Assembly: GCF_014023275.1 (NCBI RefSeq)
Contig: NZ_CP054698.1
Location: 2,294,001-2,358,000, forward strand
Source of the DNA: Nostoc edaphicum CCNP1411
GTDB taxonomy: Bacteria > Cyanobacteriota > Cyanobacteriia > Cyanobacteriales > Nostocaceae
Direction: 5' to 3'
Length of the DNA: 64,000 nucleotides
This document shows positions 8,801 through 22,200 of this stretch, in pieces. The notes under the pieces are model-generated. The model saw nothing but the letters and a program-made list of their open reading frames with translations, made no database searches and was not told where the DNA came from. Made by a program: the position numbers and the translations under genes. Each line of letters starts with the position of its first letter. Position 1 is the first letter of the stretch.

Positions 8801-10244
8801 CATCAAATAAATCAGTGTTATAGCACCAAACACCCTCCAGACCTCCTGGATTTTCCCAGTAGTTCACTTCCAAATCAAATCTGACTTTGACATCAAGTGG
8901 TAACGGCACATTCTGGATAGTTAAACCTGGCAAATTAGCAGAAGATTGTGGCGCATTCTGGAGGGAAAACATTACTTGTACCAGGGGATTACGACTCAAA
9001 TCTCGGTCTGGCTGTAACTTTTCCACCAACATTTCAAAAGGCAAGTCTTGGTGGGAGTATGCTGACAACGTGGTTTGCCGCACTTGCGCTAAGAACTCAG
9101 CAAAGCTGGGGTTTCCAGACAGATTGCCCCTTAATGGTAGGGTATTAGCAAAAAACCCCATTAGCTGTTCGATCGCTGGACTGTTACGGTTAGCGATCGG
9201 AGAACCAACAACAATATCTGACTGACCACTGTAACGAGAGAGCAAGACCAAAAAAGCTGCCAGTAGGGTCATAAATAAGGTTGTGTCTGACTCCTGGCTC
9301 AATTGCTTGAGGCATTGTGTGAGGTCGCGATCCAGTTGAAAACACTCAACTCCACCTTGAAAGGTCTGAACTGGGGGACGTTTTCGATCAGCAGGGAGTT
9401 CTAGTACTAGAGGCGCACCTGCTAATTGTTTTTGCCAGTAATTGAGTTGGCGCTCAAGAACTTCGCCTGTGAGCCACTGGCGTTGCCAAACTGCAAAGTC
9501 GGCGTATTGGATAGGTAATTGGGCTAGTGGGTTGGGTAATCCTTGAGTGAAAGCTGCATATAACTGAGATAACTCACGGAAAAAGATGCTCAAAGACCAG
9601 CCATCGTAGATAATGTGGTGCATCTTCAACAGCAGTACATACTCCTGGGAATTCAGTTGGAGTAAGGTGAATTGTACTAATGGTTCAGCAGCCAGATCGA
9701 AAAGCTCGGATGCAATGGACTTGGCTATTTGTCGAATTTGCTCAGTTTGCTCCTCGGTGGACAACCCCTGCAAGTCATGGATTGGCAAAGTTAAGGCAGT
9801 GGGAGGGGCAATTAGCTGGATCGGGTTTCCGTCTACTGTGGGAAAAGTGGTTCTTAATATCTCGTGGCGGCGAATCAGTTCGCTGAGGCTCTGCTCCAGT
9901 GCCCCAATATTGGGCGAACCGTCTAGTCGCAGAGCTTCCAGCATATTGTAAGCAGTACTGTCGGGTGATATCTGGTGGATAAACCAGAGCCGCTGTTGGG
10001 CAAAAGACAGTGGTAGCTTACCATCCCGTAGTACGGGTTGAATGGACAACTGCTCGGAGACTTTAAGCTGCTTTGCCTCTTGTAATAATAAAATCAGGTC
10101 TGTTTTGCGCTGGGCGATTTCTTGGCGCAGGGTTGGAGTTAACGCTCCTTCAGGCGCATGACAGCGCAAGCGATCGCCATCGGTTTCTAGATTAATACTT
10201 AAATTTCTGAGTTGACAAAGAAAATCAAATGTGCTGTTAGTCAT
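5880..10244 (-). CDS. NRPS terminating module: docking-C-A(Val/Ile)-PCP-TE
   Basis: About 1454 aa. I prefer ATG at 10242-10244, two nt after the stop of the upstream synthetase (TGA-GA-ATG, a coupled start with GGAG 9 nt before); a TTG at 10248-10250 would add two residues. Residues 1-55 resemble a TubC-type N-terminal docking domain. Then a condensation domain (HHIIYDG, ~211), an adenylation domain (YTSGSTGQPKG, ~698), a carrier (DNFFDLGGHSLLA) and a type I thioesterase (GHSYGG nucleophile elbow). Pocket residues read by eye are DAFWLGGTFK, close to the known Val code DAFWIGGTFK, so Val or Ile. The thioesterase is expected to close the ring on the Thr hydroxyl, as in cyanopeptolins. A heptamer-type repeat is inserted in frame between NPF and RLYKTGDL. 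Confidence 0.92.
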   Translation of the reverse strand: MTNSTFDFLCQLRNLSINLETDGDRLRCHAPEGALTPTLRQEIAQRKTDLILLLQEAKQLKVSEQLSIQPVLRDGKLPLSFAQQRLWFIHQISPDSTAYNMLEALRLDGSPNIGALEQSLSELIRRHEILRTTFPTVDGNPIQLIAPPTALTLPIHDLQGLSTEEQTEQIRQIAKSIASELFDLAAEPLVQFTLLQLNSQEYVLLLKMHHIIYDGWSLSIFFRELSQLYAAFTQGLPNPLAQLPIQYADFAVWQRQWLTGEVLERQLNYWQKQLAGAPLVLELPADRKRPPVQTFQGGVECFQLDRDLTQCLKQLSQESDTTLFMTLLAAFLVLLSRYSGQSDIVVGSPIANRNSPAIEQLMGFFANTLPLRGNLSGNPSFAEFLAQVRQTTLSAYSHQDLPFEMLVEKLQPDRDLSRNPLVQVMFSLQNAPQSSANLPGLTIQNVPLPLDVKVRFDLEVNYWENPGGLEGVWCYNTDLFDATTITRIGQHFQTLLKAIVANPRMRISELPLLSSAERHQLLVEWNDTQVDYLQDLCIHQLFEKQVERTPDAVAVVYENQQLTYGELNSRANQLAHYLRSLGVGVDVLVGLCVERSLEMIVGLLGILKAGGAYLPLDPEYPQERLQFMLQDAQVSVLLTQQQLVNRLPQHQAQLVCLDTDWPLIDQCNQDNAIAQFTVGIADVQATNLAYVIYTSGSTGQPKGVEVIHRGVNRLLFGVNYVHLDTTQRFLQLAPISFDASTFEIWGALLHGARCVLFPGSIPTAKSLRDEIHKHGITILWLTAALFNSIIDDDEKALSGIEQLLIGGEALSVAHVQRALAALPFTQIINGYGPTESTTFTCCHPIPRQIDATIESIPIGRAIANTQIHILDEYLQPVPVGMPGELHIGGAGLARGYLNRPKLTQEKFIPNPFGGSRGAEILPNSQSPLPLIPSSQSPVPSPRLYKTGDLARYLSDGNIEYLGRIDNQVKIRGFRIELGEIEAVLSQHQNVQVSCVIAHEDTPGEKRLVAYIVPHPQVTPTVSVLRQFLAKKLPAYMVPNAFVMLESLPLTPNGKVDRRALKAPSNTSNLDKFVQPRNQLELQLVQIWSKILKVDKVGVQDNFFDLGGHSLLAPYLMTQIKQQLGKDVTLTNIFQNPTIEQLATIVQKGADDPDSSCLVAIQPNGSNLPFFCVPGAGGRPFYFYHLGRYLGADQPLYSFQNDLYSDLESVTRIEDMASIYIQAMQAVQPQGPYFLGGHSYGGNVAFEMAQQLVAQGHEVALLAIIDSSAPTYKDKQMLIDYINWDDAMWLAEVSKGIELYLEKSVDISYDTLQTLTMEEQLKYVLHYFKMANMLAPNAEITQLKNIVQAYKTSCLCLVDYLPKQIYPGKLTILRANEDMPEDPNSELNAEVSQDLSLGWSEFCTEPVDIDFVLGNHITIMAEPHVQVLAERLKACIQQASANYSHFQFDEVHVCK
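7421..7481. repeat. In-frame heptamer-type repeat insert in the A domain of the terminating module
   Basis: Irregular repeats of GGGGACT/GGGGATT lie between the codons for NPF and RLYKTGDL. They encode a Pro/Ser-rich stretch (SPLPLIPSSQSPVPSP) without breaking the frame. The same motif recurs at 19612-19651 at the identical place in module 4. Confidence 0.75.
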
Positions 10245-10246
10245 TC

Positions 10247-13200
10247 TCAAAACTCCACTATTTCGCCAGTGATATCAGGTTCCGCTAAATCTTCAGCTGC
10301 CCAATCCATTACTTCCATGTAGGATGCGATCGCAGCAACAGTGGGAAACTCAAACATCTTCTGTACAGAGAGATCAAGTCCAAAAGCTGAATTGCTGCGT
10401 GAAATAACCTGAGTAGCCAGCAACGAATGTCCCCCTAATTCAAAGAAGTTATCCTTAACACCAATCCGTTCCAGTCCCAGAACTTCACCCCAGATTTGAA
10501 CTAGTTGAGCTTCAATTGGAGTTCGAGGAGAAACAAAGCCAGTTGAGAGATTTCTGGAAGCCGTATCAGGTGTTGGGAGCGCCCGACGATCCACTTTGCC
10601 ATTAGGTGTCAGGGGCAAAGCATTGAGCAGGACAAAAGCTTTCGGAACCATGTAATTGGGTAGCTTTTGTTGGATAAATTCCCGCACCTGGGGCACCAAC
10701 TTCTGGACTAACTTACCGTGTAGAGGATTGTTAGTGTAGTCAGTCCAGGATTTAGTAGTAACCGTTGAACTATCCCAAAAAGCGATCGCTTGGTGTCCTA
10801 GGGTTGAACTATTGCGGCAAAATACCACATCGAATGAACCATCCTGACTACTGCCCCACCAACTTAAGTGAACAGCGTAGCCGAGATCCTGCCCCAGTTC
10901 CCAAAACTGCTCTGGATTGATCCCAACTTTTGGCTGTTGTGCCAGTATTTCCCGCAATTGCCCGACTGTTTCGACACCAGGAGGATTGGACAACCATTCC
11001 CAAATTTGTAATGCTTGCTGCACCCGTTGATTTGGTACGCGTCTGATTCCCAACTGTTCCGGCTGCTCGGAAAGCAGTTGATTTTTAATTTGGGTAAAGG
11101 AAAGTTGGTCTAATTGCCAGTCTAACCAAGGAACTACTGGTGTTTGGACATCAGTACCCAGATGCAGAGTGACATCATAGCGGAATTGAGTTAACTCATT
11201 TTGAGAATGACCGCGTTTGGGCTGAATCTCTACCCAAGAAATCTGGGGAAAACGTTGTTTGAGAGCGATGAAAAAGCTGGGTTCGATGAGCAATTCTTCC
11301 TCAGCGGCTACACTCTGGTGTACCTGCTGCTGCCATTGCTCAATACTTCTTTCATCAATTGCTTGGGATAACTGTACGGCTGCGTGATATGGCTCCAGTA
11401 GCGGCAAGCTGCGGACATCGCCCACAAAAATTGTCCCCTCTTGGCCAATTGTGGCGATCGCTCCTTCTAGAACTTGTAACAGATATTCAACACTGGGGAA
11501 ATACTGGACTACCGAGTTCACAATTACAGTGTCGAATTCTCCTTGGGGGATACTTGCAAAGTTATCTGCCATTTGGTGCAGCAGCCGCACATGTTCTAGA
11601 CCCTCAACCGTGCTGCAAACCTGCTCAACGTACTTAATGGCGGCAATGGAATAATCGGCTCCCCAATATTGCTGACAACCCTTGGCAATGCGCGATAGCA
11701 GTAACCCCGTTCCGCAACCAATTTCTAATACCCGTTTCGGTTCAACCGCCAGAATTCGGCTCACCGTATTTTCAACCCACTCCCGCATCTCCTGATCTGG
11801 GATGGCTTGTCTGGTGTAACTACTGTTCCAACCACTGATATTGAATGTGGGGTCATCTGTGGATACTTCAACTTGCCCATAAGCTTGTTCATAAAGTCTT
11901 TGCCAGTCACTCACGTACTCACTCTGCCATTGAGCAAGCTGCTGGGGTAATACTTGACTTTTGAAACCGGGCACTAAGTAAGCCACCAGACTTTTATCCC
12001 CAGAGGAATCAACTCTGGTGACGACGACACTCTCCTGTACCAAGGAGTGTTGGCTCAAAACTGCTTCAATTTCGCCTAACTCGATACGGAAGCCGCGAAT
12101 CTTAACTTGATTGTCGATGCGTCCTAAGTATTCGATATTACCGTCAGGTAAATAGCGGGCTAAATCCCCAGTTTTATATAATCTACTTTCTCCTGCCCCC
12201 TGCCTCCTGCCTCCTGCCTTCTCAAACGGATTAGAGATGAATTTCTCTTGGGTTAACTCTGGTCGATTGAGATAGCCTCTGGCTAATCCGATACCACCAA
12301 TATGCAGTTCTCCTGGAACACCAATCGGCACTGGCTGTAAGTGCGAGTCTAGAATGTGGACTTGAGTGTTGGCAATGGGGCGACCAATTGAAATTTTCTG
12401 ATCGTCAGGAGTGCATTTTGTCACTGTGGCACAGACACTACCTTCGGTTGGCCCATAGGCATTTAAGAAGTTTCTACCAGCAGACCATTTTCTGATGAGT
12501 TCAGCAGAACAAGCTTCTCCGGCGACAATTATTGTTTGCAGTGTCGGGAGTTTTTCAACAGGCAGAACTGCCAGTGCCGAGGGTGGTAGGATGACATGGG
12601 TAATGCCATAATCGCGTAATCGCTCAATTAACGGCATACCCGGCATTAAAGAGTCTTTTGTTCCCAGGTAAAGTGTTGCTCCTGATGCCCAAGTCATTAA
12701 GATTTCCGAGATACAAGCATCAAAACTGAAGGAAGCAAACTGGAGAACTCGACTACCAGAATCTAAGCTAAAAGCCTGAATCTGTGCTTGAGCTAGGTTA
12801 CACAATCCTTTATGCTCAACCATTACCCCTTTAGGTTTACCAGTAGAGCCGGAAGTGTAAATCACATTCGCTAGATCAAAAGCCGTTACAACCCCAGTCA
12901 GGTTATTCTGGCTATTTTGGGCAATTTCTGACCAGATTTCATCTAAAAATACTTGGTTTGCTTGATTTGGTGGTAGTTTATCAACTAAGTGCTGTTGAGT
13001 CAGAAGTAACCAAACTTGAGCATCTTCAAGCATAAAGCTCAGACGGTCTTGGGGATAATCGGGGTCAAGGGGCACGTAAGCACCACCCGCTTTCAGAATC
13101 CCCAACAATGCAACGACTGTTAAAAGCGATCGCTCTACACACAATCCCACCAGTACATCGGTTCCCACACCCAAAGACCGCAAGTATTGCGCCAACTGGT

Positions 13201-16200
13201 TAGCGCGACAATTTAACTGGTGATAGGTGAGTTGTTCGTTTTCAAATACCACCGCCACTGCATTAGGTGTCTGCTCTACCTGTGCTTCAAATAACTGATG
13301 AATACACTTGTGCTGCGGATAGTCTGCTTGAGTATCATTCCACTCTATTAATAGTTGATGGTGTTCTTGCTCGGTGAGCAATGGAAGTAATGCCACTGGC
13401 TGCTGGGGATTTGCAACAATTGCTCCCAGAATTGTCACAAAATGTTGCATCATGCGGGCGATGGTTGCGGCATCAAATAAATCGGCGTTGTAAGAGCAAA
13501 AGCCCCCAAGACCTTGGGGCATATCCCACAGGTAAACTTCTAGATCAAGCCGAACTGAGTCAAGTCCTGAAGGCATCCCTTCAACCTTTAAACCAGGTAG
13601 ATCCCAATCGGAGGAGGGAGCATTCTGGAGGGCAAACACTACCTGCACCAATGGGTTGCGATCCAGGTTCCGCTCAAGTTGCAATTCTTCGACTAACATC
13701 TCGAAGGGTAAATCCTGATGGTCGTAGGCGGTTTGGGTAACTTTTCGCACCTGCGCTAGTAAAGCTTCAAAGGTCGGTTCTGGGGATAAATCGAATCTCA
13801 GTGCCAGAGTATTGACAAAAAAGCCAATTAACCCTTCGATTTCTGTGCGGTTGCGATTTGCGATCGGTGAACCAATCACCAAATCTGTTTGTCCACTGTA
13901 GCGAGACATTAATACTACAAAACCCGCCAGCAGTGTCATAAACAGTGTGCTTCCAGACTCTTGACTGAGCTTTTTCAATTGCTGCGTTAGCAAGACATCT
14001 AGTTGCAGTGGCTCTGTACCGCCTCGAAAAGTTTGTACGGCTGGGCGGGTGCGATCTGTGGGTAGTTCTAATAGAGGTGGCGCTCCTGTTAACTGTTGCT
14101 TCCAGTAGCTTAACTGACGCTCTAGTACCTGATTTGTTAGCCACTGACGTTGCCACACGGCGAAGTCGGCATACTGTATGGGTAACTCTGGTAACTCAAC
14201 AGAACTACCTGTTACAGAGCTTCGATAATAGGCTGACAGTTCACCGATGAAAACGCCCATCGACCAACCATCAGCAGCAATATGGTGAATTGCGAATAGC
14301 AATACGTACTCGTCTTGAGTAATTTGCCACAACTTGACTCGCAGCACAGGGCCATTCGCTAGATCGAATGGTTTGCAGGTTTCTGCTGTTGCCAGTTGCT
14401 CAACTTGTTTCCAAGGGTCTGGCACATTCTGTAAATCCACCACTGGTAAGGTGACGCTTAGATGGGGAGCAATTACTTGTACTGGCTTGTTATTCTTGAT
14501 TTCAAAACGAGTCCGCAGAACCTCATGGCGCTGCACTATCTCCCCAAAGGCTTGTTCTAAAGCTTTGATGTTGAGATTTCCCACCAAACGTAAGGTGAAA
14601 TCTATTGTGTAGGCACCACTTTCGCCTGACAACTGATTTACAAACCATAGGCGTTCTTGCGCCCAAGAGAGGGGTATATCTGTGTTTCTTAAAGCGGGTG
14701 CGATCGCAGGCAATGCCAGACCTGAACCAGTTTCAAGTTGAGCTAAAATAGCTTCACTTAACTGGGCAACTGTAGGTGATTCAAAGATATAGCGTAAGGG
14801 CAAGGAAGTCCCAAAGGCTGACTGTAAGCGAGAAATTACCTGAGTAGCTAATAGGGAATGTCCTCCTAGTTCAAAGAAGTTATCGTAAAGACCCACCTTT
14901 TCTACTTGTAGTGTTTTTTGCCAAATACCAGCAATGATTTTTTCTGCTTCTGTATTTGGCATGACATAATCGGCTTCATTTAGAAGAGTTAGTTCATGTG
15001 TTGGTAGGGCGCGGCGGTCTATCTTGCCGTTTGGTGTTAAGGGCAGGTTCTCTAGCACCACAAACCTAGAGGGGATCATGTAGTCGGGCAAGAGTTTCTT
15101 GAGATTTGCTCTTAAAGATTGAGTTAAATTATCGGAGTGATTATTTTTTACATTGCCATAATCAGCAAATAATCGTTGATAGAAAGGTGTTTTCTGGAAA
15201 TTATTTTTATAGTGATAGGAGACGTATTCAAAGTTAATATTTTCTCCATTCTTTTTCCGCAGACTACCTTTAATTGCATAATCTGGGTTGAGATTATTTT
15301 CGCAAAGTGTCCGGGAACAAACTGCTTGAATTACATCACCAGACTCAACCTCAATTCCTGGTTCAAATACGGGGAAATAAACAGGCAGCCAGCAATACTC
15401 ATGTTTGAGAATATCTATTTCTTCTCCGGCAATAGTATGCAAATTCAGCCAGACTAAAAAGCCATCCATTCGCCCATTCTTTTGAATTTCAAATTTAACT
15501 TCATGGGAGAATTCGGGGCTAATCGATTCATTGAAGTTCAAGTCTTCTAAAACATCCACAGTAGATAGTACATTCGCTTGGGGAAATTTCCTCATACATA
15601 CCCTTAAGTCAAATGGATATCCGACTTGCTTAAAGATTTCTTTGGTGTAATGTGTGGGAATTTCAGCAAATTTGGGATTGTGTAATATTTCGTCTGGGAG
15701 AATGACAGCTGCCATCTTAGTGACGCTTCTTTCAGGAATCATCAAACCATCAGGCTTGAGAAATCTTCTAGCGTTATTAATAATTACTGCTGCTCCTTCA
15801 GAGCCGCCAATTGCTCCTACAATTTCTGAGACGCAGATATCAGCGAGTTCTGGGAGATCAACTTTTGTTGCATCTCCATGAATGACTGTGATTTTGTCTG
15901 CTAAACCTAACTTTTCAATACAAGCTCTTGCTTTGCGGCAGGTTTCCTCATTTCTTTCAATTGCATAAATTTTCTTGGCACCGCCTTGGACACAAAATCT
16001 GGATAAAATTGCATCTTTACCCGTGCCGATTTCAACGACTATTTTATCTTTGACCAATTGATTAATCGCGACTTTATAACTATTGTTGCGTCGATGGTCA
16101 TTGGTCATCGCGTAATACAGTAAGTCGTCATAGACATAATATTCAGCTACAGATGGCCATAGCTCTACTTTTTCTGTTGATAAATTGTCTGGTTTCTTTG

Positions 16201-19200
16201 ATGATTCGAGATTTTTCTGTTGCGGTACAACATAAGCTATTAGGCGTTTGTTATTCGGTTGGTCTTCCCGTGAGACAACTATTGCTTCTCGTACTTCAGG
16301 TAACTGGGACAGTGCAGCTTCAATTTCTCCCAACTCAATGCGGAAGCCACGAATTTTTACCTGATTGTCGATGCGCCCCAGGTATTCTATGTTTCCATCT
16401 GGTAAATAACGGGCTAAATCCCCGGTTTTATATAATCTACTCGCTCCCGCTGCGCTATCCTCAAACGGATTGGGGATGAATTTTTCTTGTGTTAACTCAG
16501 GTCGGTTGAGATAACCTCGTGCTAATCCTGCACCACCAATGTGTAATTCTCCTGGTACACCAACGGGAACTGGTTGTAAGTGCGAGTCTAAGATGTAGAT
16601 TTGCGCGTTGGCTATTGGGCGCCCGATGGAGATTTTGCGATCGCGATCGGTGCATTTAGCGATCGTGGCACAAACGCTAGCTTCTGTTGGCCCATAAGCG
16701 TTGAAGAAGTTTCTACCAACAGACCATTGTCTGATCAGTTCAGCAGAACAAGCTTCTCCAGCCACAATTATTGTTTGCAACGCCGGGAGTTCCTCAGCAG
16801 GCAGGACTGCTAGTGCCGAGGGTGGTAAGGTAACATGGGTAACACAATAATCCCTTAATAGCTGAATTAAGGGTGTACCAGGTAGTAAAGAGTCTTTTGT
16901 TCCTAAGTAGAGTCTTGCTCCTGATCCCAAAGCCATGATGATTTCCCAGATAGAAGCATCAAAACTAAGGGAAGCAAACTGGAGGACGCGACTATCAGAA
17001 TACAAGCCAAAAGTTTGAATCTGAGCTTGAGCTAAGTTAACAAGTCCGGTATGCTCAACCATCACACCTTTGGGCTTGCCTGTGGAGCCGGAAGTATAAA
17101 TTAGATTAGCTAGGTGAGCAGATGTAACTCCACTGGTGAGATTATCTTGATTATTTTGGACAATTTGTGGCCAAATCTCATCCAAACAGACAAGCTGTGT
17201 CTCATGTTCAGGTAGTCTATCCAGAACTCGCTGTTGGGTTAGTAGTACCGAAACTTGAGCATCTTCGAGAATATATTGTAAGCGTTCTTGGGGATACTCA
17301 GGGTCAAGGGGCACATAAGCACCACCCGCCTTGAGAATGGCAAGTAGTCCTACGATCATTTCTAAAGAACGCTCGACACAAATACCCACCAGCACATCGG
17401 CTCCCACACCCAATGAGCGTAAGTAATGCGCCAACTGATTAGCGCGACAATTCAACTGCTGGTAAGTTAATTGTTGATTGTCTACAAACACCACCGCCAC
17501 TGCATCTGGAGTCTGCTCAACCTGTTCTTCAAATAACTGATGAATACATTTATCTTGGGGATAGTCTATCTGAGTATCATTCCAATCAATTAATAACTGC
17601 TGCTGCTCAACTGCTGTCAACATTGGCAACTGGGAAATTTGCTGCTGTGGATTCGCCACAATTGCAGAGAGCAAAGTTATAAAATGACCCGATAGCCGCT
17701 CAATAGTGTTTGCATCAAACAAATCAGTATTGTACTCCCACAATCCCAACAGTCCAGTAGCAGTGTTTTCCATTGCCAAGGTAAGATCAAACTTGGCAGT
17801 TACATTTTCTATTGGCAAATCACTGATAGTTAACCCAGTCAGTTCTACTTGAGATATGGGCGCATTCTGAATCACAAACGCTACTTGGAATAGTGGCGTA
17901 TGGCTAAGGTTTCGTTCAGGTTGCAATACTTCCACCAGCATTTCAAAGGGCAAATCTTGATGAGCGTATGCTCCCAAAGCCACTTCCCGAACACGAGTGA
18001 GTAACTCTTGGAAACTAGGATTTTCAGATAAATCAGTCCGCATCACCAAAGTGTTGACAAAAAAGCCAATCAGCCCTTCTATTTCACTGCGATTACGGTT
18101 AGCAATTGGTGTCCCCACCAAAATATCTGATTGTCCTGTGTAGCGGTAAAGTAATGTATCAAATGCCGCCAATAGCGTCATGAATAAAGTTACCCCTTGT
18201 TGCTGACTCAGTTGTGTCAGTCTTTGAGTTAACTCAACAGAGAGTGCAAACTCTTGATGTGCGCCAGCAAAGGTTTGCACAGCAGGTCTAGGTCGATCTG
18301 TGGGAAGCGACAATAAAGCTGGTGCGTTTGCCAATTGTTTTTGCCAGTAAGACAGTTGGCTTTGCAGTATCTCCCCTTGTAACCACTGTCTTTGCCAGAT
18401 TGCGAAATCTGCGTACTGGATCGGTGGTGGCGCTAAAGTGGAAGGCTGACCTTGGGAATAAGCACTATACAACGCTGTGAATTCTTGGACAAACACACCC
18501 ATTGACCAGCCATCACTAACAATGTGATGCATACACACTAGTAAAATGTGTTCTGTCTCAGACAGCACTACTAATGTTGCTCTCACTAATGCTTGTCTTG
18601 CTAAATCAAAGGGTTGAATAGCTTGTGTAATTGCTAATTGCTTTGAAGCTATTTCTTGCTCGTTTGTGGATAAATCCTTGAAGTCAACAATTGATATAGT
18701 TCCCTGTTCCCTTCTCGTTTGAACGATTTGAGAAGGTTGTCCATCAACTGTGATGAAGTTGGTGCGTAACGCTTCATGCCGCTGAATGATTCCTTGCAAG
18801 CTTTGTTCTAAGGCTGCAACATTGAGAGTTCCGACTAGACGCAAAGCCAGGGGGATGTTATATAAAGCACTATTCGGCTGTAACTGGTCTAAAAACCACA
18901 AACGCTGTTGAGCATAAGACAGTGATAATTCTGCATTATGAACTCTTGGTAAGATAGGTGGTGCTGTGAGTTCTAAATTTTGTTGTTGCAACTGCCCAAT
19001 AAGATGTGCTAATTGAGCAACTGTCGCTGCGGCAAACAGGCTCCGCAATGGTAGTTCTACTTTGAAACTGTTGCGAATGCGTGAAACCAGTTGCGTTGCT
19101 AGTAGTGAGTGTCCCCCAATTTCAAAGAAGTTATCATGAATGCCCACTTGCTCTACTTTCAAGACTTGTGCCCAAATTTGTGCCAGCATTTCTTCGCTGG

Positions 19201-22200
19201 AGGTACGTGGAGCAACATATTTGTCTGCTAGTTCGCTATATAAATCTGGTGCTGGTAAAGCACGACGGTCTACTTTCCGGTTTGTTGTCAGCGGTAGCGA
19301 CTCCAGAATCACGAAAGCCTGGGGCACCATGTAAAGAGGCAGATTATTAGAGAGGAACTGACGCAATTCGCTAATCGTAGGTATTTTTTGCTCGTGCGGT
19401 ACTACGTAGGCAACTAAGCGCTTCTCCCCGATCGCATCTTCGCGGATGATCACACAGGATGTCTGCACATGAATCTGTTGGTTCAGTACCGCCTCAATTT
19501 CTCCCAACTCAATGCGGAATCCCCGGATTTTTACTTGATTGTCGATGCGTCCAAAGCACTCAATGTTACCGTCAGGTAGATAACGAGCTAAATCCCCTGT
19601 TTTATAAAGTCGGGGACTGGGGATTAGGGGCAATGGGGACTGGGAATTAGGAAGAATTTCTGCTCCCTTACTTCTTTGAAACGGATTGGGAATGAATTTT
19701 TCCTCTGTCAATTCTGGGCGATTGAGATAGCCTCGTGCTAAACGAACTCCACATATATGCAGTTCGCCTCTGACTCCAATTGGTACTGGTTGGAGGTGAC
19801 GGTCAAGGATGTAAACTTGTGTATTGGCAATGGGACGACCAATTAGCACAGAATTGGTTTTTTCTGATTTGGGATGAAGCAAATCGTGGACGATCGCTGT
19901 CACCGATGCTTCGGTGGGGCCGTAGACGTTAAGACAATTGACGCGATCGCCTACCAATTGCTGCCATATTGTTACTGTTTCCGGTAGAACTGCATCCCCA
20001 CCGACGGCGACTAAGCGGAGACTTTGCGGTACTGTTGCATCCTTTTGAGATACTGCGATCGCCCATTCATGCCAATAGGCTGGGGTGATATTTAAGACAC
20101 TCAGCTTTTGTTGTTCAATAAATTGGGCAAAGCTGGCAAAGTCTGGGAACATTTGCGCGGGTCTTAATACTACAGTTGCACCTTTCGACCAAGTGGGGAA
20201 GATTTCTTCGGCAGCAACATCAAAGCCGAAGGAAGCAAACTGCAAAACGCGATCGCTACTCGTTAAACCAAATACTTCACTAATTGCACTGCTATGGTTA
20301 ACTAAAGCTGCGTGAGTCAGCATTACGCCTTTGGGTTTGCCGGTAGACCCAGAGGTGTACAGTATACAAGTCAAGTTTTCTGGTTTTACCTCACTCACCG
20401 GATTTTCTTGACTTTGATTTGTCAGCACCGTAGATTCTGTGTCTAAGATGATGACTTTTACCCCTTGAATTGGTAAGGAATTGAGTAATTTCTGCTGGGT
20501 GATCAGCACGGAAATTTGTGAATCCTGGGATATGTCAGCTAATCGCTGCTGGGGATAATCAGGGTCTAGGGGGACGTAAGCACCACCGGCTTTGAGGACG
20601 GCTAACAATCCGACGATGATCGATAGCGATCGCTCTAAATAAATCCCTACTAAAACTTCTGGCCCCACACCAACAGATTGTAGGTGGTGTGCTAATTGAT
20701 TAGCTTGGGTGTTTAACTCATCATAAGTTAACTGTTGATTTTCAAATATTACTGCGATCGCATCTGGGGTCAGTTCTACCTGTGACTCAAACAACTGATG
20801 AATACATTTATCCCCAGGGTAATCCGCCTGAGTATCGTTCCATTCTCCAAATAATTGTTGTTGCTCAACTTCTGTTAGCATTGGCAACTGGGAAATTCGC
20901 TCTTGGGGATTGGCTACAATTGCTTCTAGCAGTGTCACAAAATGACCTGTCATGCGTGCGATCGTGCTGCTATCAAATAAGTCTGTGTTGTACTCCCACG
21001 AACCCAACAGTCCACTACCAGTGTTCTCCATTGATAAGGTAAGGTCAAATTTTGCCGTCGCATTTTCTATTGGCAATGGACTAATTTCTAACCCAGTTAA
21101 CTCCAATTGAGATGTGGGCGCACTCTCAAGTACAAACATCACCTGGAACAGTGGCGTATGACTGAGATCCCGTTCTGGCTGCAATGCCTCTACTAGCATT
21201 TCAAAGGGCAAATCCTGATGAGAGTATGCAGACAAAGCCATTTCCCGAATGCGAGTGAGTAATTCGTTAAAGCTGGGATTGCCTGAGATATCAGTACGCA
21301 AAACTAAAGTATTGATAAAAAAGCCAATTAACCCTTCTATTTCACTGCGATTCCGGTTAGCAATTGGTGTACCCACCAAAATGTCTTCTTGTTCTGTATA
21401 GCGGTAAAGTAAAGTATCAAATGCTGCCAACAGTGTCATGAACAACGTCACCCCTTGTTCCTGGCTCAGTTGTGTCAGTCTTTGAGTTAATTCAACAGAG
21501 AGGGCAAATTTTTGACGTGCCCCAGCGAAAGTCTGCACAGCAGGTCTTGGTCGGTCTGTGGGTAGGACTAATAAAGCTGGTGCATCTGCCAATTGTTGTT
21601 GCCAGTAATTCAATTGGCTTTGCAGTACATCCCCTTGCAACCATTGTCGCTGCCAGATTGCGAAATCTGCGTACTGAATTGGCAGTGGAGTTAAGGGTGA
21701 GTGCTGATCTTGAGAATAAGCATTGTACAGCGCCGCTAGTTCTTGGACAAATACACCCATTGACCAGCCATCGGAGACAACGTGATGCATACACACTAGT
21801 AAAATGTATTCTGTCTCAGACAGCACGACTAATGTCGCTCTAACTAATGCTTGTTTTACTAGATCAAAGGGTTGAATAGCTTGTTGTTGCACCACTTGTT
21901 GTGAAGCAATTTCTTGTTCGGTTACTTCGTCTTCGCTCAGAACAAGTGTGGATAAATGCTTCAAGTCAACAACTGATACAGTCCAATTCGTTTCTAAGTT
22001 AATGATTTGAGAAGGTTTTCCATCAACTGTGATGAAATTGGTGCGTAAAGCTTCGTGGCGATGAATGATTTCTTCTAAGCTTTTTTCTAAGGCAACTTGA
22101 TTGAGAGTTCCTACTAAATGCAAAGCTAAAGGTATGTTGTAGAAGGAACTGTTCGGCTCGAACTGATCTAAAAACCACAGCCGTGTTTGGGCATAAGATA

